Counted from the first letter of the stretch, positions 1 through 9,070 are shown. The stretch is DNA of 64,000 nucleotides from Saprospiraceae bacterium (GCA_029263015.1 JAJCYI010000243.1:1-64000), one strand, 5' to 3'. The notes: generated by a model not told the origin, from the letters alone. Numbers and translations are program-made.

Positions 1-162
1 TAAGTAGGTGAACTCAAATAATCGACACTTTTGGCGGCCTCTTTTTCCGCCATACTTTGTTAAAAAAAATGACCGTAGCTATGGCTATGCTAATTTTTTT
101 TGCCTTGTCTGACGAAAAAATAACCTCGTCAAAAGTGTCGATTATTTAACTCCACCTACTTA
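1..162. repeat. MITE-like hairpin element, TA ends (copy 1)
   Basis: The ends are inverted repeats: TAAGTAGGTG at 1-10 faces CACCTACTTA at 153-162, and the match continues inward for about 30 bp (AATCGACACTTTTG against CAAAAGTGTCGATT). The middle carries a word, GTAGCTATGGCTATGCTA, that recurs almost unchanged in the element at 40568-40728. Both elements are about 160 bp, start and end with TA, and contain no gene. This fits a non-autonomous element that duplicates a TA target, as IS630/Tc1-like transposons do; that family assignment is inference. The element coincides with the window edge, so its left flank is not visible. Confidence 0.75.
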
Positions 163-623
163 GTATAAGTCAACGCCAACAGACAACCATTATCATTGAA
201 AGTCTTGGCCAGGTCTGAATATTTCGCCAGCTCTCCAGATTCATCAGGGTAAAAATGCGTCTCCAATCTTGTCCTACCATCCTCATCATGTTCCCATAAA
301 TATTGGTGGTTTGGCTGCCAAATCTGCTCCAATGTGTCCCATTCAAGTAAAATTTCAGACGATGGTTGGCCATCTTTTCTGCGTTCGTAATAATAGGCTT
401 TCAGGTTTTTCCACCGGCCTTCGTTCTTGTCCCATCGTTTGTAATTCCGTTCATTTTCCCAGCCATTCTCATCGTAAGAAATGAAGGTTCCCTTATAGTT
501 CGTGTATGTACTATCGTGACTGAGTGATTGGAAAAGAATGCTGGAAACTTGAGGTTGGGCGAGAATGCCCACGATTGGCATGGTAAACACCAAGAGCAGA
601 AAGGCAAAATTTTTAGTTTTCAT
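156..623 (-). CDS. Exported protein of unknown function, 3' end cut by MITE
   Basis: A 155-aa protein beginning MKTKNFAFLLLVF with a clear signal peptide ending near ILAQ. The body is rich in Trp, Tyr and charged residues (KRWDKNEGRW, YYYERRK, LWEHDEDGR), resembling the repeat-rich part of secreted Bacteroidota proteins that normally end in a T9SS sorting domain; none is present. Reading continues into the MITE-like element: the last codons, ACT AAG TAG, are formed by gene sequence joined to the element terminus, so the stop codon comes from the insertion. The gene probably continued past the left edge of the window. The start was chosen because the signal peptide begins there and a perfect -7 box (653-660) lies about 30 bp upstream. 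Longer in-frame starts upstream would cross that promoter. Specific function unknown. Confidence 0.6.
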   Translation of the reverse strand: MKTKNFAFLLLVFTMPIVGILAQPQVSSILFQSLSHDSTYTNYKGTFISYDENGWENERNYKRWDKNEGRWKNLKAYYYERRKDGQPSSEILLEWDTLEQIWQPNHQYLWEHDEDGRTRLETHFYPDESGELAKYSDLAKTFNDNGCLLALTYTK

Positions 624-640
624 CTCGAATAGCTTTTTAA

Positions 641-660
641 ATCTTTGAAGATCAAAGATA
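641..660 (-). promoter_or_regulatory. -7 box inside an operator-like palindrome
   Basis: On the minus strand TATCTTTG (653-660) matches the Bacteroidota -7 consensus TAnnTTTG. It overlaps a perfect palindrome, ATCTTTGA-AGA-TCAAAGAT (641-659). No good -33 box is visible at the usual spacing. A dyad covering the -7 box suggests a repressor site, which is inference. Confidence 0.45.
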
Positions 661-989
661 ATGTGTAAAACAATCATTTTACATGATAATTTACATAATA
701 TGTTAAAACAATATTTAAAGAATCCCCTCCATTTTCTTTGCTGGTTTCCCAATCCCGCTATATTTGCCATTAGTTAAAATTATAATACAAGGCAATTAAA
801 TATTTGAATGAGATTGCCAATTTTTGCCGAATCGATTACCATGAACAGACATTACACAACTTACACGCACACACTTTCTATTAGAACCAGTCACACACTA
901 ATACACTGTTTTCCAACGATTTTTATCGCTAAGCTTTGTTCGATCAAGAGAATAGTCTATTGATGTTCAAATAGTTGTGAGCAAATGAT

Positions 990-3900
990 TTGCCTGCGAC
1001 GAAGTATCTCTTAACCGATAACACTCATCCCGTGAAGCGACTGGTTTACACTTATTGCCTGTATTGGCAATCTGTTTTGACTTTTGTTGAAACATTTAGA
1101 AAACAATCCTATTACGTCCGGTATTCGCCGGCCTTTATTTCAACCGACACCTATAGCCCGCTGCTAATTGCAGCCTATTTACTTCTGCCAAACTTAGTTG
1201 AAGGACAATGCACCGAACTGATCTGCAATCAGAATGTGGTGGTAAAACTCGATACTGATTGCGAAGGAGAAGCCAATCCATATTTCATGCTGGCCAATTA
1301 CTGGTCTTGCACGGGCCCTGCCACCATGGAATATTTTGACTCGAATGGCTCGTCCATTCCTGGCAATGCACTGAATGGCAGCCACATCGGTCAGACTATC
1401 ACCGTGCACATGACCCACGATTGGTCGGGGCATGACTGCTGGGGATCGGTCATCGTTTTGGATAAAAAGAAACCAAATATTGACATAGATCATGTCACGC
1501 TAAACTGCACGGAAGATACCAGCGTGCCAGCCGTTGGAGAGCCAACGGTGACGGACAACTGCAGCAATAATATTACCGTTTCACATCAAGATTCGATCAT
1601 TGATTTTGGCTGCGGTTACACAGGATTTGCAGGTTATTTCGACCCAAGCAATTGGGCCGTTTGCTTAATAAACAATGGGGATGGTGGGGTAGATGTCACG
1701 GGAGCTCCTGATTCAATACTGGTTGAAGGGGCCAGTAATTCCTTGCAAAGCACAAGCCCGAAGTACATTACGAAGTACAAAATCGTAATACCCACGGAAG
1801 GCTTTATCAGCTTTGATTGGAGTAGTTTTGGGGGCTCCTCTTTTGACCCTGAAGGGTTCTACCTCACCATCAACAACTGGTGTATCCAACTCACCACCGA
1901 TTCTATCCAAAGCGGCTCCTATACGACGGGGCTGCTCTACCCCGGCGATGTTTTATCTTTTGAACAGATCTCAGAAGGTGACGCCGATGCAGTCCACACG
2001 TTTGTATCCAATTTTCATTTCCACACCCTCGCTTGGAAAGTTGTCCACCGGGTTTGGACAGCCACCGACGAATATGGGAACACCCGCCACTACACCCAAG
2101 TCGTCACGCAGAACCGGGCACAAATCTCACAGGTCATTTTCCCACCTGACCGCGACGGAATCGCTGCTCCGATGCTTACTTGTGGAGCGATGGCCGATCT
2201 CTCCCAAACAGGCCAGCCTTTCATTGATGAAGATGGCGACCTGAACACCACTAGTGACCAATTTATACTCGACAATGGTGAATGTGCATTCAATGTGACC
2301 TATTCAGATCAAGTCATTGCAACCTGCGAAGGAAGTGAACTGGTTTTGAGAAAATGGAAAATTGTGGATGATTGTTCGAATGAAATTTTGGAACATACAC
2401 AGATTATCAAGTTATTCGACACCACGCCCCCTGCCATCACTTGCCCTTCCGGCCAAGTCGTAAGCACCGATAATTTTGGCTGTTTCGGCAATGTCAATTT
2501 GCCACAAGCCGATGCCACTGATGATTGTTCCTCCTCCATTTCCATAACCCCAAATTGGAGTTACGGAAGTGGCTATGGCCCGTTCGGAAATATTGTACCT
2601 GGCACATACACAGTCACTTACGAAGCTACCGACGATTGCGGCAATACTTCTTCCTGTACTACTTTTGTTACCGTTGAAGATGAAATTGGCCCGACGGTAA
2701 TCTGCGACGGGCAAACTACTGTTGCACTTGACAGCGATGGCAATGCGGTGGTTTATGCCAATGTGGTGGACGACGGCAGTTACGATTGGTGTTGCATTGA
2801 AAGTTTTGAAATAAAAAAAGAAGGCTCCCCTGACACAGCATATGCCCTTACCCTACCCGTTGATTGCGACGCTGTTGGCGGAGTGGTCATGGTGACTTTA
2901 ATGGTGACCGATTGCAACGGCAACCACAACACTTGCAATGTGGACGTGATCGTGCAAGACTTCCAGAAACCAGTCATTTTGGCACCAGCCGACCTAACCA
3001 TAGATTGCACGGCTGACCTGAGCGACCTTTCTGTTTATGGCGTTCCGACCGTTTTTGACAATTGCAATTTTACCCTAAATGCAACTTATGATGAAAACTT
3101 CACCGGCTGCGGAGAAGGTGCAATTATTCGAACTTGGGTAGCTACCGACCCCAGCGGCAATGTCACTTCTGCCCAACAAACGCTCAACCTGGCTAACCTC
3201 GCCCCCTGGAACATGAACGGCGGGCAAATTGCCTGGCCTCCAGATTATATCGCTGATGGCTGCAACTTAAGCCTCGAACCTTTTGACCTGCCAGGACCTT
3301 TCGACGGGCCTATTCTGGTTGGGCAAAATGGCTGCGAGTCTGTTTCCGTGAACCACACCGACGATTACTTTTGGATCGCAGAACCTTCCTGTTACAAGAT
3401 TTTCAGGAACTGGAAGATCATTGACTGGTGTCAGTACGAACCAAATTCAGGCAACTTGAACGGCATTTGGGAATACCTGCAAATTATCGAAGTGAATGAC
3501 CTGGATGCTCCTCAGTTTGTCAACCCTCCGGGAAATATTTCTGTCCAAGTAAATGGCCCAATCGGCAATTGCGGCGGCGAGGTAAACCTGCCTCTTCCAG
3601 ATGTAGACGATTGCAGCAACCACATCACCATCACAGCTTCTGGCGATCTGGGAAATGGTTTTAATTTCCAGAACGTGCCCGTTGGAATTTATGAAATGAC
3701 TTATACTGCTAGCGATGGGTGTGGGAATTATTCCAATCACAGCCTCACTATTTCCGTGAGTGACGACCAGTCTCCAACGGCTCTTTGCCTTAATGGGCTG
3801 ACGGTACAATTGGACGGCAATGGCGATGCAGCGGTAGCAGCAAATACCTTCGACAATGGTAGTTTCGACAATTGCAGCATTGACTTGGTATTTTCCTTTT

Positions 3901-5249
3901 CACCCGACCCAGCCGATGATACCACTATTTTCACCTGCGATGATGTCGGTCAAAACATGGTGCAGTTGTTTGTTTTTGATGATGGCCTGAACGTCGCTTC
4001 CTGCCAATCTTTCCTGATGGTGATCGATAATCCAACCGCTTGCCTTGCTCCAAACATTGTCATTTCTGGCCTTATTCAAAACCATAACAACGAAATGGTG
4101 GAGGGGGCAGAATTGTCATTAGTAGGTGCTCAAGATCCTTTTTCGATAACAGCCAATTCCGGAGAATTTGCTTTTGAAGACCTGCCTTCAGGAAACAACT
4201 ACCAACTAACTGCCTCCAAATCAACAAATTACCTTAACGGCGTTTCTGCTTTCGACCTAGCCAAAATCAGTGAGCACATCCTTGGCATAAATGTATTTCA
4301 AGAGACTTGGCAATACATCGCTGCCGATGCCAACGGGAGCCATTCCATCACGGTTTCCGATATGGTCGCTATTCAGAACCTCATTTTACAGAATATAACC
4401 ACTTACCCAAACGGCACGCCATCGTGGCAGTTCGTCCCTGACAGCCACACGTTTGCCAACCCATATCATCCCTGGCCTTTCCCCGCTTATATTTCCATGA
4501 ACAACCTTTTAGGAGACTATTTAACTGCTGATTTTTTGGGGATCAAGGTCGGGGATGTATCGGGTAATGCGAATGCTAACAATTTTGGAGGTGAAGGTGA
4601 AACAGAGGACCGAAACGGCAGCTTGTTATTATTAGAAACCACAGATCGTGAAGTGCAGAGTGGTGAAATAATCAAGATGGTTTTTGATGTGCCTCCAGTC
4701 CTTGCCTGGCAACTCACCATGGAGTTTGACGCCTCGAAAATGGCTTTCTTGGATGTCAGTGAAGGAAATGTAGCATTTGGACTCTCCGAGCAAAATGAGG
4801 GTAAACTCACTGCCGTTTGGTATGGAAAAGGCCAGCCTGGATTCACCCTTTCTTTTTTAGCAAAAAAGCCATTTCGTTTGAGCGAAGTTTTATCGATCAC
4901 TTCTACCAAAACGCCAGCCATTGCTTGGGATCTGGATGAAAATCCAATGGAGATTGCTATTGAGTTTACCCCACAAGTAACTGACAACCATGCACTTCAA
5001 ATTTACCAAAATCGGCCTAACCCATTCTCTGACCAAACAACAATTGCATTCTATTTGCCTGAGAGCAATGAAGTGACATTCCGTTTTTTCGATACATCAG
5101 GAAGGTTGTTGGAAACAAAGGGAGGTTATTTTGAAATGGGTTATCAAGAATTGAAAATCAGGAAAGATGAGTTGCAGGTAATTGGGTTGGTATTTTATGA
5201 AATGCAAACGGAAAAAGGCTTGAAGGTGGGCAAAATGATCGTTCAATGA
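990..5249 (+). CDS. Giant secreted multidomain protein with T9SS sorting domain
   Basis: A 1419-aa extracellular protein. After a hydrophobic segment (about residues 55-72, ending VEGQC) come repeated immunoglobulin-like HYR-type modules, recognisable by recurring words such as DNCSNNITV, DDCSSSISI, TATDEYGNT, EATDDCGNT and TASDGCGNY, with paired cysteines. Around residues 1020-1180 a carboxypeptidase-regulatory-like beta domain (ISGLIQNHNNEMVEGAEL) is followed by a dockerin-like segment (GVSAFDLAKISEHILG, DANGSHSITVSDMVAIQ). The last ~80 residues (YQNRPNPFSDQTTIAFYLP to KMIVQ) are a type A T9SS sorting domain, so the protein should be exported by the Por system and anchored or released. Likely an adhesin or scaffold; no enzyme domain seen. 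No in-frame ATG precedes the signal-like segment: the frame opens at a TTG, so the true start is uncertain. Confidence 0.8.
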   Translation: MPATKYLLTDNTHPVKRLVYTYCLYWQSVLTFVETFRKQSYYVRYSPAFISTDTYSPLLIAAYLLLPNLVEGQCTELICNQNVVVKLDTDCEGEANPYFMLANYWSCTGPATMEYFDSNGSSIPGNALNGSHIGQTITVHMTHDWSGHDCWGSVIVLDKKKPNIDIDHVTLNCTEDTSVPAVGEPTVTDNCSNNITVSHQDSIIDFGCGYTGFAGYFDPSNWAVCLINNGDGGVDVTGAPDSILVEGASNSLQSTSPKYITKYKIVIPTEGFISFDWSSFGGSSFDPEGFYLTINNWCIQLTTDSIQSGSYTTGLLYPGDVLSFEQISEGDADAVHTFVSNFHFHTLAWKVVHRVWTATDEYGNTRHYTQVVTQNRAQISQVIFPPDRDGIAAPMLTCGAMADLSQTGQPFIDEDGDLNTTSDQFILDNGECAFNVTYSDQVIATCEGSELVLRKWKIVDDCSNEILEHTQIIKLFDTTPPAITCPSGQVVSTDNFGCFGNVNLPQADATDDCSSSISITPNWSYGSGYGPFGNIVPGTYTVTYEATDDCGNTSSCTTFVTVEDEIGPTVICDGQTTVALDSDGNAVVYANVVDDGSYDWCCIESFEIKKEGSPDTAYALTLPVDCDAVGGVVMVTLMVTDCNGNHNTCNVDVIVQDFQKPVILAPADLTIDCTADLSDLSVYGVPTVFDNCNFTLNATYDENFTGCGEGAIIRTWVATDPSGNVTSAQQTLNLANLAPWNMNGGQIAWPPDYIADGCNLSLEPFDLPGPFDGPILVGQNGCESVSVNHTDDYFWIAEPSCYKIFRNWKIIDWCQYEPNSGNLNGIWEYLQIIEVNDLDAPQFVNPPGNISVQVNGPIGNCGGEVNLPLPDVDDCSNHITITASGDLGNGFNFQNVPVGIYEMTYTASDGCGNYSNHSLTISVSDDQSPTALCLNGLTVQLDGNGDAAVAANTFDNGSFDNCSIDLVFSFSPDPADDTTIFTCDDVGQNMVQLFVFDDGLNVASCQSFLMVIDNPTACLAPNIVISGLIQNHNNEMVEGAELSLVGAQDPFSITANSGEFAFEDLPSGNNYQLTASKSTNYLNGVSAFDLAKISEHILGINVFQETWQYIAADANGSHSITVSDMVAIQNLILQNITTYPNGTPSWQFVPDSHTFANPYHPWPFPAYISMNNLLGDYLTADFLGIKVGDVSGNANANNFGGEGETEDRNGSLLLLETTDREVQSGEIIKMVFDVPPVLAWQLTMEFDASKMAFLDVSEGNVAFGLSEQNEGKLTAVWYGKGQPGFTLSFLAKKPFRLSEVLSITSTKTPAIAWDLDENPMEIAIEFTPQVTDNHALQIYQNRPNPFSDQTTIAFYLPESNEVTFRFFDTSGRLLETKGGYFEMGYQELKIRKDELQVIGLVFYEMQTEKGLKVGKMIVQ

Positions 5250-5255
5250 ATTTAT

Positions 5256-5312
5256 GAGTGATGAATTATGATTGATACCGTCCTATCAATTATCATTCAT
5301 AATTCATCACTC
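5256..5312. terminator. Inverted repeat between convergent genes
   Basis: GAGTGATGAATTATGATTGATA (split here as GAGTGATGAATT and ATGATTGATA) is answered by an inverted copy ending at 5312. It sits in the 66-bp gap between the ends of two convergent genes and probably terminates transcription in both directions. Confidence 0.5.
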
Positions 5313-5315
5313 ACT

Positions 5316-5807
5316 TTATCTGCCAAAGTCATCCTGCACGCGCACGATGTCATCTTCATCGGAAGGGTTTGAGGCGTCGGTATGCTGCCAAATTTCTGCT
5401 AAAACACCCCAGCCATCAAGGCCGACAAGGCGGTGGCGTTCACCGCATTCCAACCTTACCAATTCACCCTTGTCCAATTTATGGACGATACCCTGATCGT
5501 CAGTGTGACTCGTGATAACACCTGCCACTCCCTCAAGCATCCGCCAAATTTCAGAACGCCGATGGTGGTATTGCCACGAAAGGCGCTTGCCAGGGGCGAC
5601 CATCAATATTTTTGGACTGAGTTTTTCAAATCCCTCAAAATCCTCGATGTTAAGGCTGGGAAAATAGGCTTCAATAAACTTCGGCGACTGGCTTTCATCA
5701 ATTACAAAAAAGCCGCCCCAAGGACGGTTTTCGTCCTGGCTCACGATGGTAAAGCCTTGTCCGATAAGTCTGTCGGCTGTTTTTTTGAATATGTCTTGGG
5801 AATGCAT
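5316..5807 (-). CDS. Cupin-domain protein, mannose-6-phosphate isomerase C-terminal-like
   Basis: A 163-aa cytoplasmic protein with one double-stranded beta-helix cupin. The segment PWGGFFVIDES, then KILMVAPGKRLSWQYHHRRSEIW, LEGVAG and GERHRLVGLDGWGVLAEIW follow the order seen in the type II mannose-6-phosphate isomerase / GDP-mannose pyrophosphorylase C-terminal cupin. The two His of QYHHRRSEIW, the Glu and the later His of GERHRL are the expected metal ligands. Only the cupin is present, without the nucleotidyltransferase half, which is common in Bacteroidota. Substrate is inferred, not shown. Start at MHSQDIFKK; a slightly longer in-frame start (5843) is possible but adds residues unlike the family. 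It converges with the giant T9SS gene. Confidence 0.75.
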   Translation of the reverse strand: MHSQDIFKKTADRLIGQGFTIVSQDENRPWGGFFVIDESQSPKFIEAYFPSLNIEDFEGFEKLSPKILMVAPGKRLSWQYHHRRSEIWRMLEGVAGVITSHTDDQGIVHKLDKGELVRLECGERHRLVGLDGWGVLAEIWQHTDASNPSDEDDIVRVQDDFGR

Positions 5808-6104
5808 GGATGGCAATTTTGTGATTTTTATAAACAATGGCAATTATAAGCATTCAAGAAATAGATGTCAAACCATCAACGTTTCAGTCAATTTTTTACT
5901 AAACATATAAATCAAGCTATCAGAAAACTAAATGCCTGGAAGTACAACTTCCAGCTACGGCTGGCCATTTCCACTCCTATCCAAAAACTTCCTTCTTATC
6001 ACAGCCTGTATCGTCGTCCAGAAATTGAGAAACTAACCAATTTTCAAAAATTCAAGAACTTGTTATCTCAAATCCTCAGAAACTCAAACCCTCATGTTAT
6101 TAGA

Positions 6105-6320
6105 ATGGAAAAATTTACAACCATAAAATCCGCCGCCGTCCCGCTCCCGATTGAGGACGTGGACACCGACCAAATCATTCCAGCCCGTTTCCTGAAAGCA
6201 ACAACGCGGGAAGGGTTTGGTGACAACCTGTTTAGGGATTGGCGATACAGTAAACAACCACCACCAGAGGTGGTGGCTTTATTGAATCCCCTCAAAGGGG
6301 GTATTGCCATTCTGACGTGA
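6105..6320 (+). pseudogene. leuD: leuD fragment: 3-isopropylmalate dehydratase small subunit, 5' end only
   Basis: The first 48 codons ([41 protein letters not shown]) are a clear N-terminus of LeuD, the swivel-domain subunit of isopropylmalate isomerase in leucine synthesis. Intact LeuD is about 195-200 aa. After FRDWRY the frame runs into palindromic repeat DNA (CCACCACCAGAGGTGGTGG) and stops at 6320 without any LeuD-like sequence. No remainder of leuD, and no leuC or leuB, was found in the window. The gene therefore lost its 3' three quarters, apparently by insertion or deletion at about 6250. Leucine synthesis would require another leuD elsewhere. Confidence 0.8.
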
Positions 6321-6460
6321 GTGGTACATTCAAAACTAACTTGTACCATTACCCGTGTCGTTCACATCAAAGTATATCAGCAAATATTACTTTGTAATAC
6401 GGCAAAGCCTAATAGACATGACCACCGTCATAGACGGTGGTTTTCTATGGGCTAATAAAC
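6253..6460. mobile_element. Palindrome-bounded remnant, possibly IS200/IS605-related
   Basis: This stretch, which replaces the missing part of leuD, opens with a perfect hairpin (CCACCACC-AGA-GGTGGTGG, about 6257-6275) and closes with another (ACCACCGTC-ATA-GACGGTGGT, 6421-6441). A third dyad (TGGTAC...GTACCA) lies at about 6321-6347. Hairpins near both ends without a transposase are typical of palindrome-associated elements derived from IS200/IS605. That family assignment is inference; no tnpA remnant is seen. Confidence 0.35.
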
Positions 6461-6511
6461 ACATTAACGTAGGCGTGACGGCTTTGGCCGTTGCGCTTTT
6501 TTTGTGCCCAA
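6458..6511 (+). repeat. 54-bp direct repeat, left copy
   Basis: AACACATTAACGTAGGCGTG then ACGGCTTTGGCCGTTGCGC and a run of seven T. A near-identical copy lies at 7330-7385, so the two enclose the XRE regulator. ACGGC-TTTG-GCCGT followed by a T-run looks like an intrinsic terminator on the plus strand. Confidence 0.7.
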
Positions 6512-6531
6512 TATTGAAAGTACATTTCCGC

Positions 6532-7092
6532 TCAGAGAATTTTCAAAAGCCTTGGATAATATGGCTTAACCTTACCCTTGGAGATCAAAATCGTGAAAGA
6601 AATTACCAATATGACATTGGCCGCACACAGAAAAACAAGCGCGTACAAAAGGAATCCATAACCACCCCAGCTCTCCAGTTTTGCCAATGCAAAAAGAACA
6701 AATACCCCGTAAATTATTACTGTCCAGATAATTTGAAAATTGAGAATATTAATGCCTTGTTCGTTCAGCGAAATTATTTTTTTCCTTTTGTTCAACCACA
6801 TCAAAAGCGGAACGATAATATTGCCCAAAGGCAAAATAAAAAAGGACAGGACCGACAAATGAAGCACCACCAAATATTGCCTGTCTTCTTCTTTTCCATA
6901 AGTCAGGATTTCTTCTGCATCAATGTTGAGCGCATGGCAAAGATTGTTCAAAGTATGGCCTCTCGGTTCAGTTTCGCCTTTTTCGATGCGCTGCAATGTA
7001 CGGGTATGGATATTGGCCCGATCTGCCAATTCTTCTTGTGTAAACCCTTTTTGTTTTCTTAAACCTGTCAATCTTTTTCCTAATAAATTCAT
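6532..7092 (-). CDS. XRE-family regulator with membrane domain
   Basis: A 186-aa protein. Residues 3-60 form a Cro/CI-type helix-turn-helix (GKRLTGLRKQKGFTQEELA, TRTLQRIEKGETEPRGHTL). The rest contains four hydrophobic segments (VVLHLSVLSFFILPLGNIIV; NFQIIWTVIIYGVFVLFAL; GFLLYALVFLCAANVILVI), resembling the DUF4870 arrangement often fused to XRE domains in Bacteroidota. It should be a membrane-tethered DNA-binding protein. It stands alone, flanked by two copies of a 54-bp direct repeat, which suggests it moved as a unit. A consensus -7 box is at 7118-7125. Target genes cannot be named from sequence. Confidence 0.8.
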   Translation of the reverse strand: MNLLGKRLTGLRKQKGFTQEELADRANIHTRTLQRIEKGETEPRGHTLNNLCHALNIDAEEILTYGKEEDRQYLVVLHLSVLSFFILPLGNIIVPLLMWLNKRKKIISLNEQGINILNFQIIWTVIIYGVFVLFALAKLESWGGYGFLLYALVFLCAANVILVISFTILISKGKVKPYYPRLLKIL

Positions 7093-7117
7093 GTTTTCGG
7101 TAGTTGTTTATTTTGTA

Positions 7118-7125
7118 CAAAAATA
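7118..7125 (-). promoter_or_regulatory. -7 box for the XRE regulator
   Basis: TATTTTTG on the minus strand matches TAnnTTTG and lies 26 bp upstream of the start codon. A -33 element is not obvious at the usual distance. Confidence 0.45.
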
Positions 7126-7329
7126 TAGTTTGGAAAACAATTTGGCCACGGTTTGGTTACGGCATTTTTACGGCATTCATGTCAAACATCTAATTATCAA
7201 CCTATTATATATTATTTTAACTTCTGGTCATTATTATATTGTCGCAACAAAAATTATGACTGGTGCAATTATGTGTCAACAAACTCCAGATCAGCAACCG
7301 TTCTCGCTAAACTTGAGTTTGACATCACA

Positions 7330-7385
7330 ACACATTAACGTGGGCGTGAAGGCTTTGGCCGTTGCGCTTTTTTTTTGCCCGATAA
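7330..7385 (+). repeat. 54-bp direct repeat, right copy
   Basis: AACACATTAACGTGGGCGTG, then AAGGCTTTGGCCGTTGCGC and a T-run; it differs from the copy at 6458-6511 at only a few positions. Confidence 0.7.
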
Positions 7386-7459
7386 AATGGATTTTCAATT
7401 TTGAACCCTATTTTGCAGCCGATTGCCTCCAGGTTTATATTTCACTAATTTACTTTCAA

Positions 7460-8794
7460 ATGAAAAAAACAATTTACATCTGTTTAATTGGCCTTTTTGG
7501 CTTTTCAATCACGCCATTTTCCCAAACACTGGAAATAACATATGATGCAAAAAGTGGCAACCTTAAATATATGCAAGGTGCTACACAAGTAACTGATCCA
7601 ATAGTTAAAAAAGGCCAACCAGTCACATTGAAAGTTGAAAACTACAACAACTATCTCTATGATCTTGAAATCAAAGAATCGCACCAGGATTTCCACCTTG
7701 GAAGTGACAACAACTTGTTGGGGAATATGCAAGGATTTGGGTTCAGTCAATTATTGCAAGGGGGAGGAGAGAATCTTTCGGGAGCTTTTAAAATTGTACC
7801 AAATTTCCCCATTGATATGATTACTGGAGTGCCGGAAATTTTGGAATTAGGTGATTCTAAAAAGGAGCGACTGATAATTAAATTAAAAAGAGATGCAAAG
7901 GAAAAAATAGAAATACTCGAAGGCCTGCAAAGCGAAATGGTGGAATCTGAAATGGCTGTAGATCGATTCGAGAAAAATGAACAATTCAGGTCAATTGCCC
8001 TTGAGGAAGTAAAAAAAATAAAATACAACGCCCAGCTTTCCACTCCAAAAATCAAAGAGCATTCAGAAGCAATATTGTGTAAAGCCTTGAATATCACGCC
8101 TGGAAGTAATTGTTCAATATCAGATGTGTTGAAACAGGGTGAAAGGGATTTGGCAATAAAAGAGCTGATAAAAGATCAGGAGAGCCGCTTAAAAAAATAC
8201 AATGATAATATTGAAAATTTAAAGCTCATCCAGACCGAACTCAGAAGTCTCGTACCTTCCAATGAATTGATAGACCTCTATTTTACTATGGAAAAAAAGA
8301 TTGAAACAGCCCCTAAAGTGGCAAACCAATCAAATCAAATTACGGCGTCCTTGCAGTCTTTGCAATCCAAATATAAAGAACAGGACATCAATGCCATCAT
8401 GGATATTTGGTATGAATATGAAGCCATACATTCCAATGATTTTTCAAAAACCTATAGTTCTCAAGCGGAAGGTGATATTATTGTTTTTGATCTAAAATTT
8501 AATCTCAAAGAGTCCGCTCCAGAAACCGATGCGGTACAGGCCATTCAATTGGCTCCAATCAAGATTCCTGTGTATGGCGGATTGAAAATGAATGCTAGTG
8601 TTGGAGTAAATTTTGGTCAATTCTTCGATCGACCAAAAACCTATTTTGTACGCGACTCTACGATAATAGGGCAAAATGGTGACAGTTTCCTGCCAATGAT
8701 TACTTCCTTTATGCACTTTTATAGCCAGGGTCGAAGTGGGGTTTCTTTCGGTGGGTCTCTGGGGCTTGGCATACCAATCGGCGGAGGACAAGGT
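7460..8794 (+). pseudogene. Exported beta-rich protein, 5' part (interrupted by IS21 element)
   Basis: The first 445 codons of a 515-aa gene. MKKTIYICLIGLFGFSITPFSQ is a signal peptide. The middle (about residues 120-330) is a charged, probably coiled-coil helical stretch (KKERLIIKLKRDAKEKIEILE, KEQDINAIMDIWYEYE). The end (VYGGLKMNASVGVNFGQFF, GRSGVSFGGSLGLGIPIGGG) has alternating hydrophobic beta strands as in outer-membrane proteins. The IS21 element enters right after codon 445, at the end of the first target-duplication copy. Joining 8794 directly to 11638 restores an open frame to 11850. The ATG at 7460 was chosen for the signal peptide; the frame is open further upstream but only through repeat DNA. 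No family recognised; perhaps a cell-envelope structural protein. Confidence 0.8.
8787..8794 (+). repeat. IS21 target-site duplication, left copy
   Basis: GACAAGGT directly precedes the left terminal repeat; the identical 8 bp follow the right terminal repeat at 11630-11637. Confidence 0.9.
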
Positions 8795-8950
8795 TGTATA
8801 TAACAACTGAAAAGTCCCCCACTATAACAGTTGAAAAGGGTACCACTCAGAGCAAAGGTTAACAAAATAATTACAAATGTCAAAGAGGTATTATCCATCC
8901 TCATTTGGATGAACATACCTAGCTGATTTAACCCCGTAGGTGCCGCATTT

Positions 8951-9070
8951 TGCCGGAGGGGTTCCCTGTCCAGGGTTTTGGAGAAAAATTTTGCGGGGAA
9001 GGCGTGGGTGTGCGTGCAAAATTTTTCTCCAAAACCGCAGGCTTGTCCTTGACAGGGAACCCCTCCGGCA
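8951..9070. repeat. Long hairpin inside the IS21 element
   Basis: TGCCGGAGGGGTTCCCTGTC at 8951 is answered by an inverted copy ending at 9070 (AGGGAACCCCTCCGGCA), with an inner pair GGAGAAAAATTTTGC / GCAAAATTTTTCTCC. It lies downstream of istB inside the element. It may be a terminator that insulates the IS or an older repeat carried along. Confidence 0.7.
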
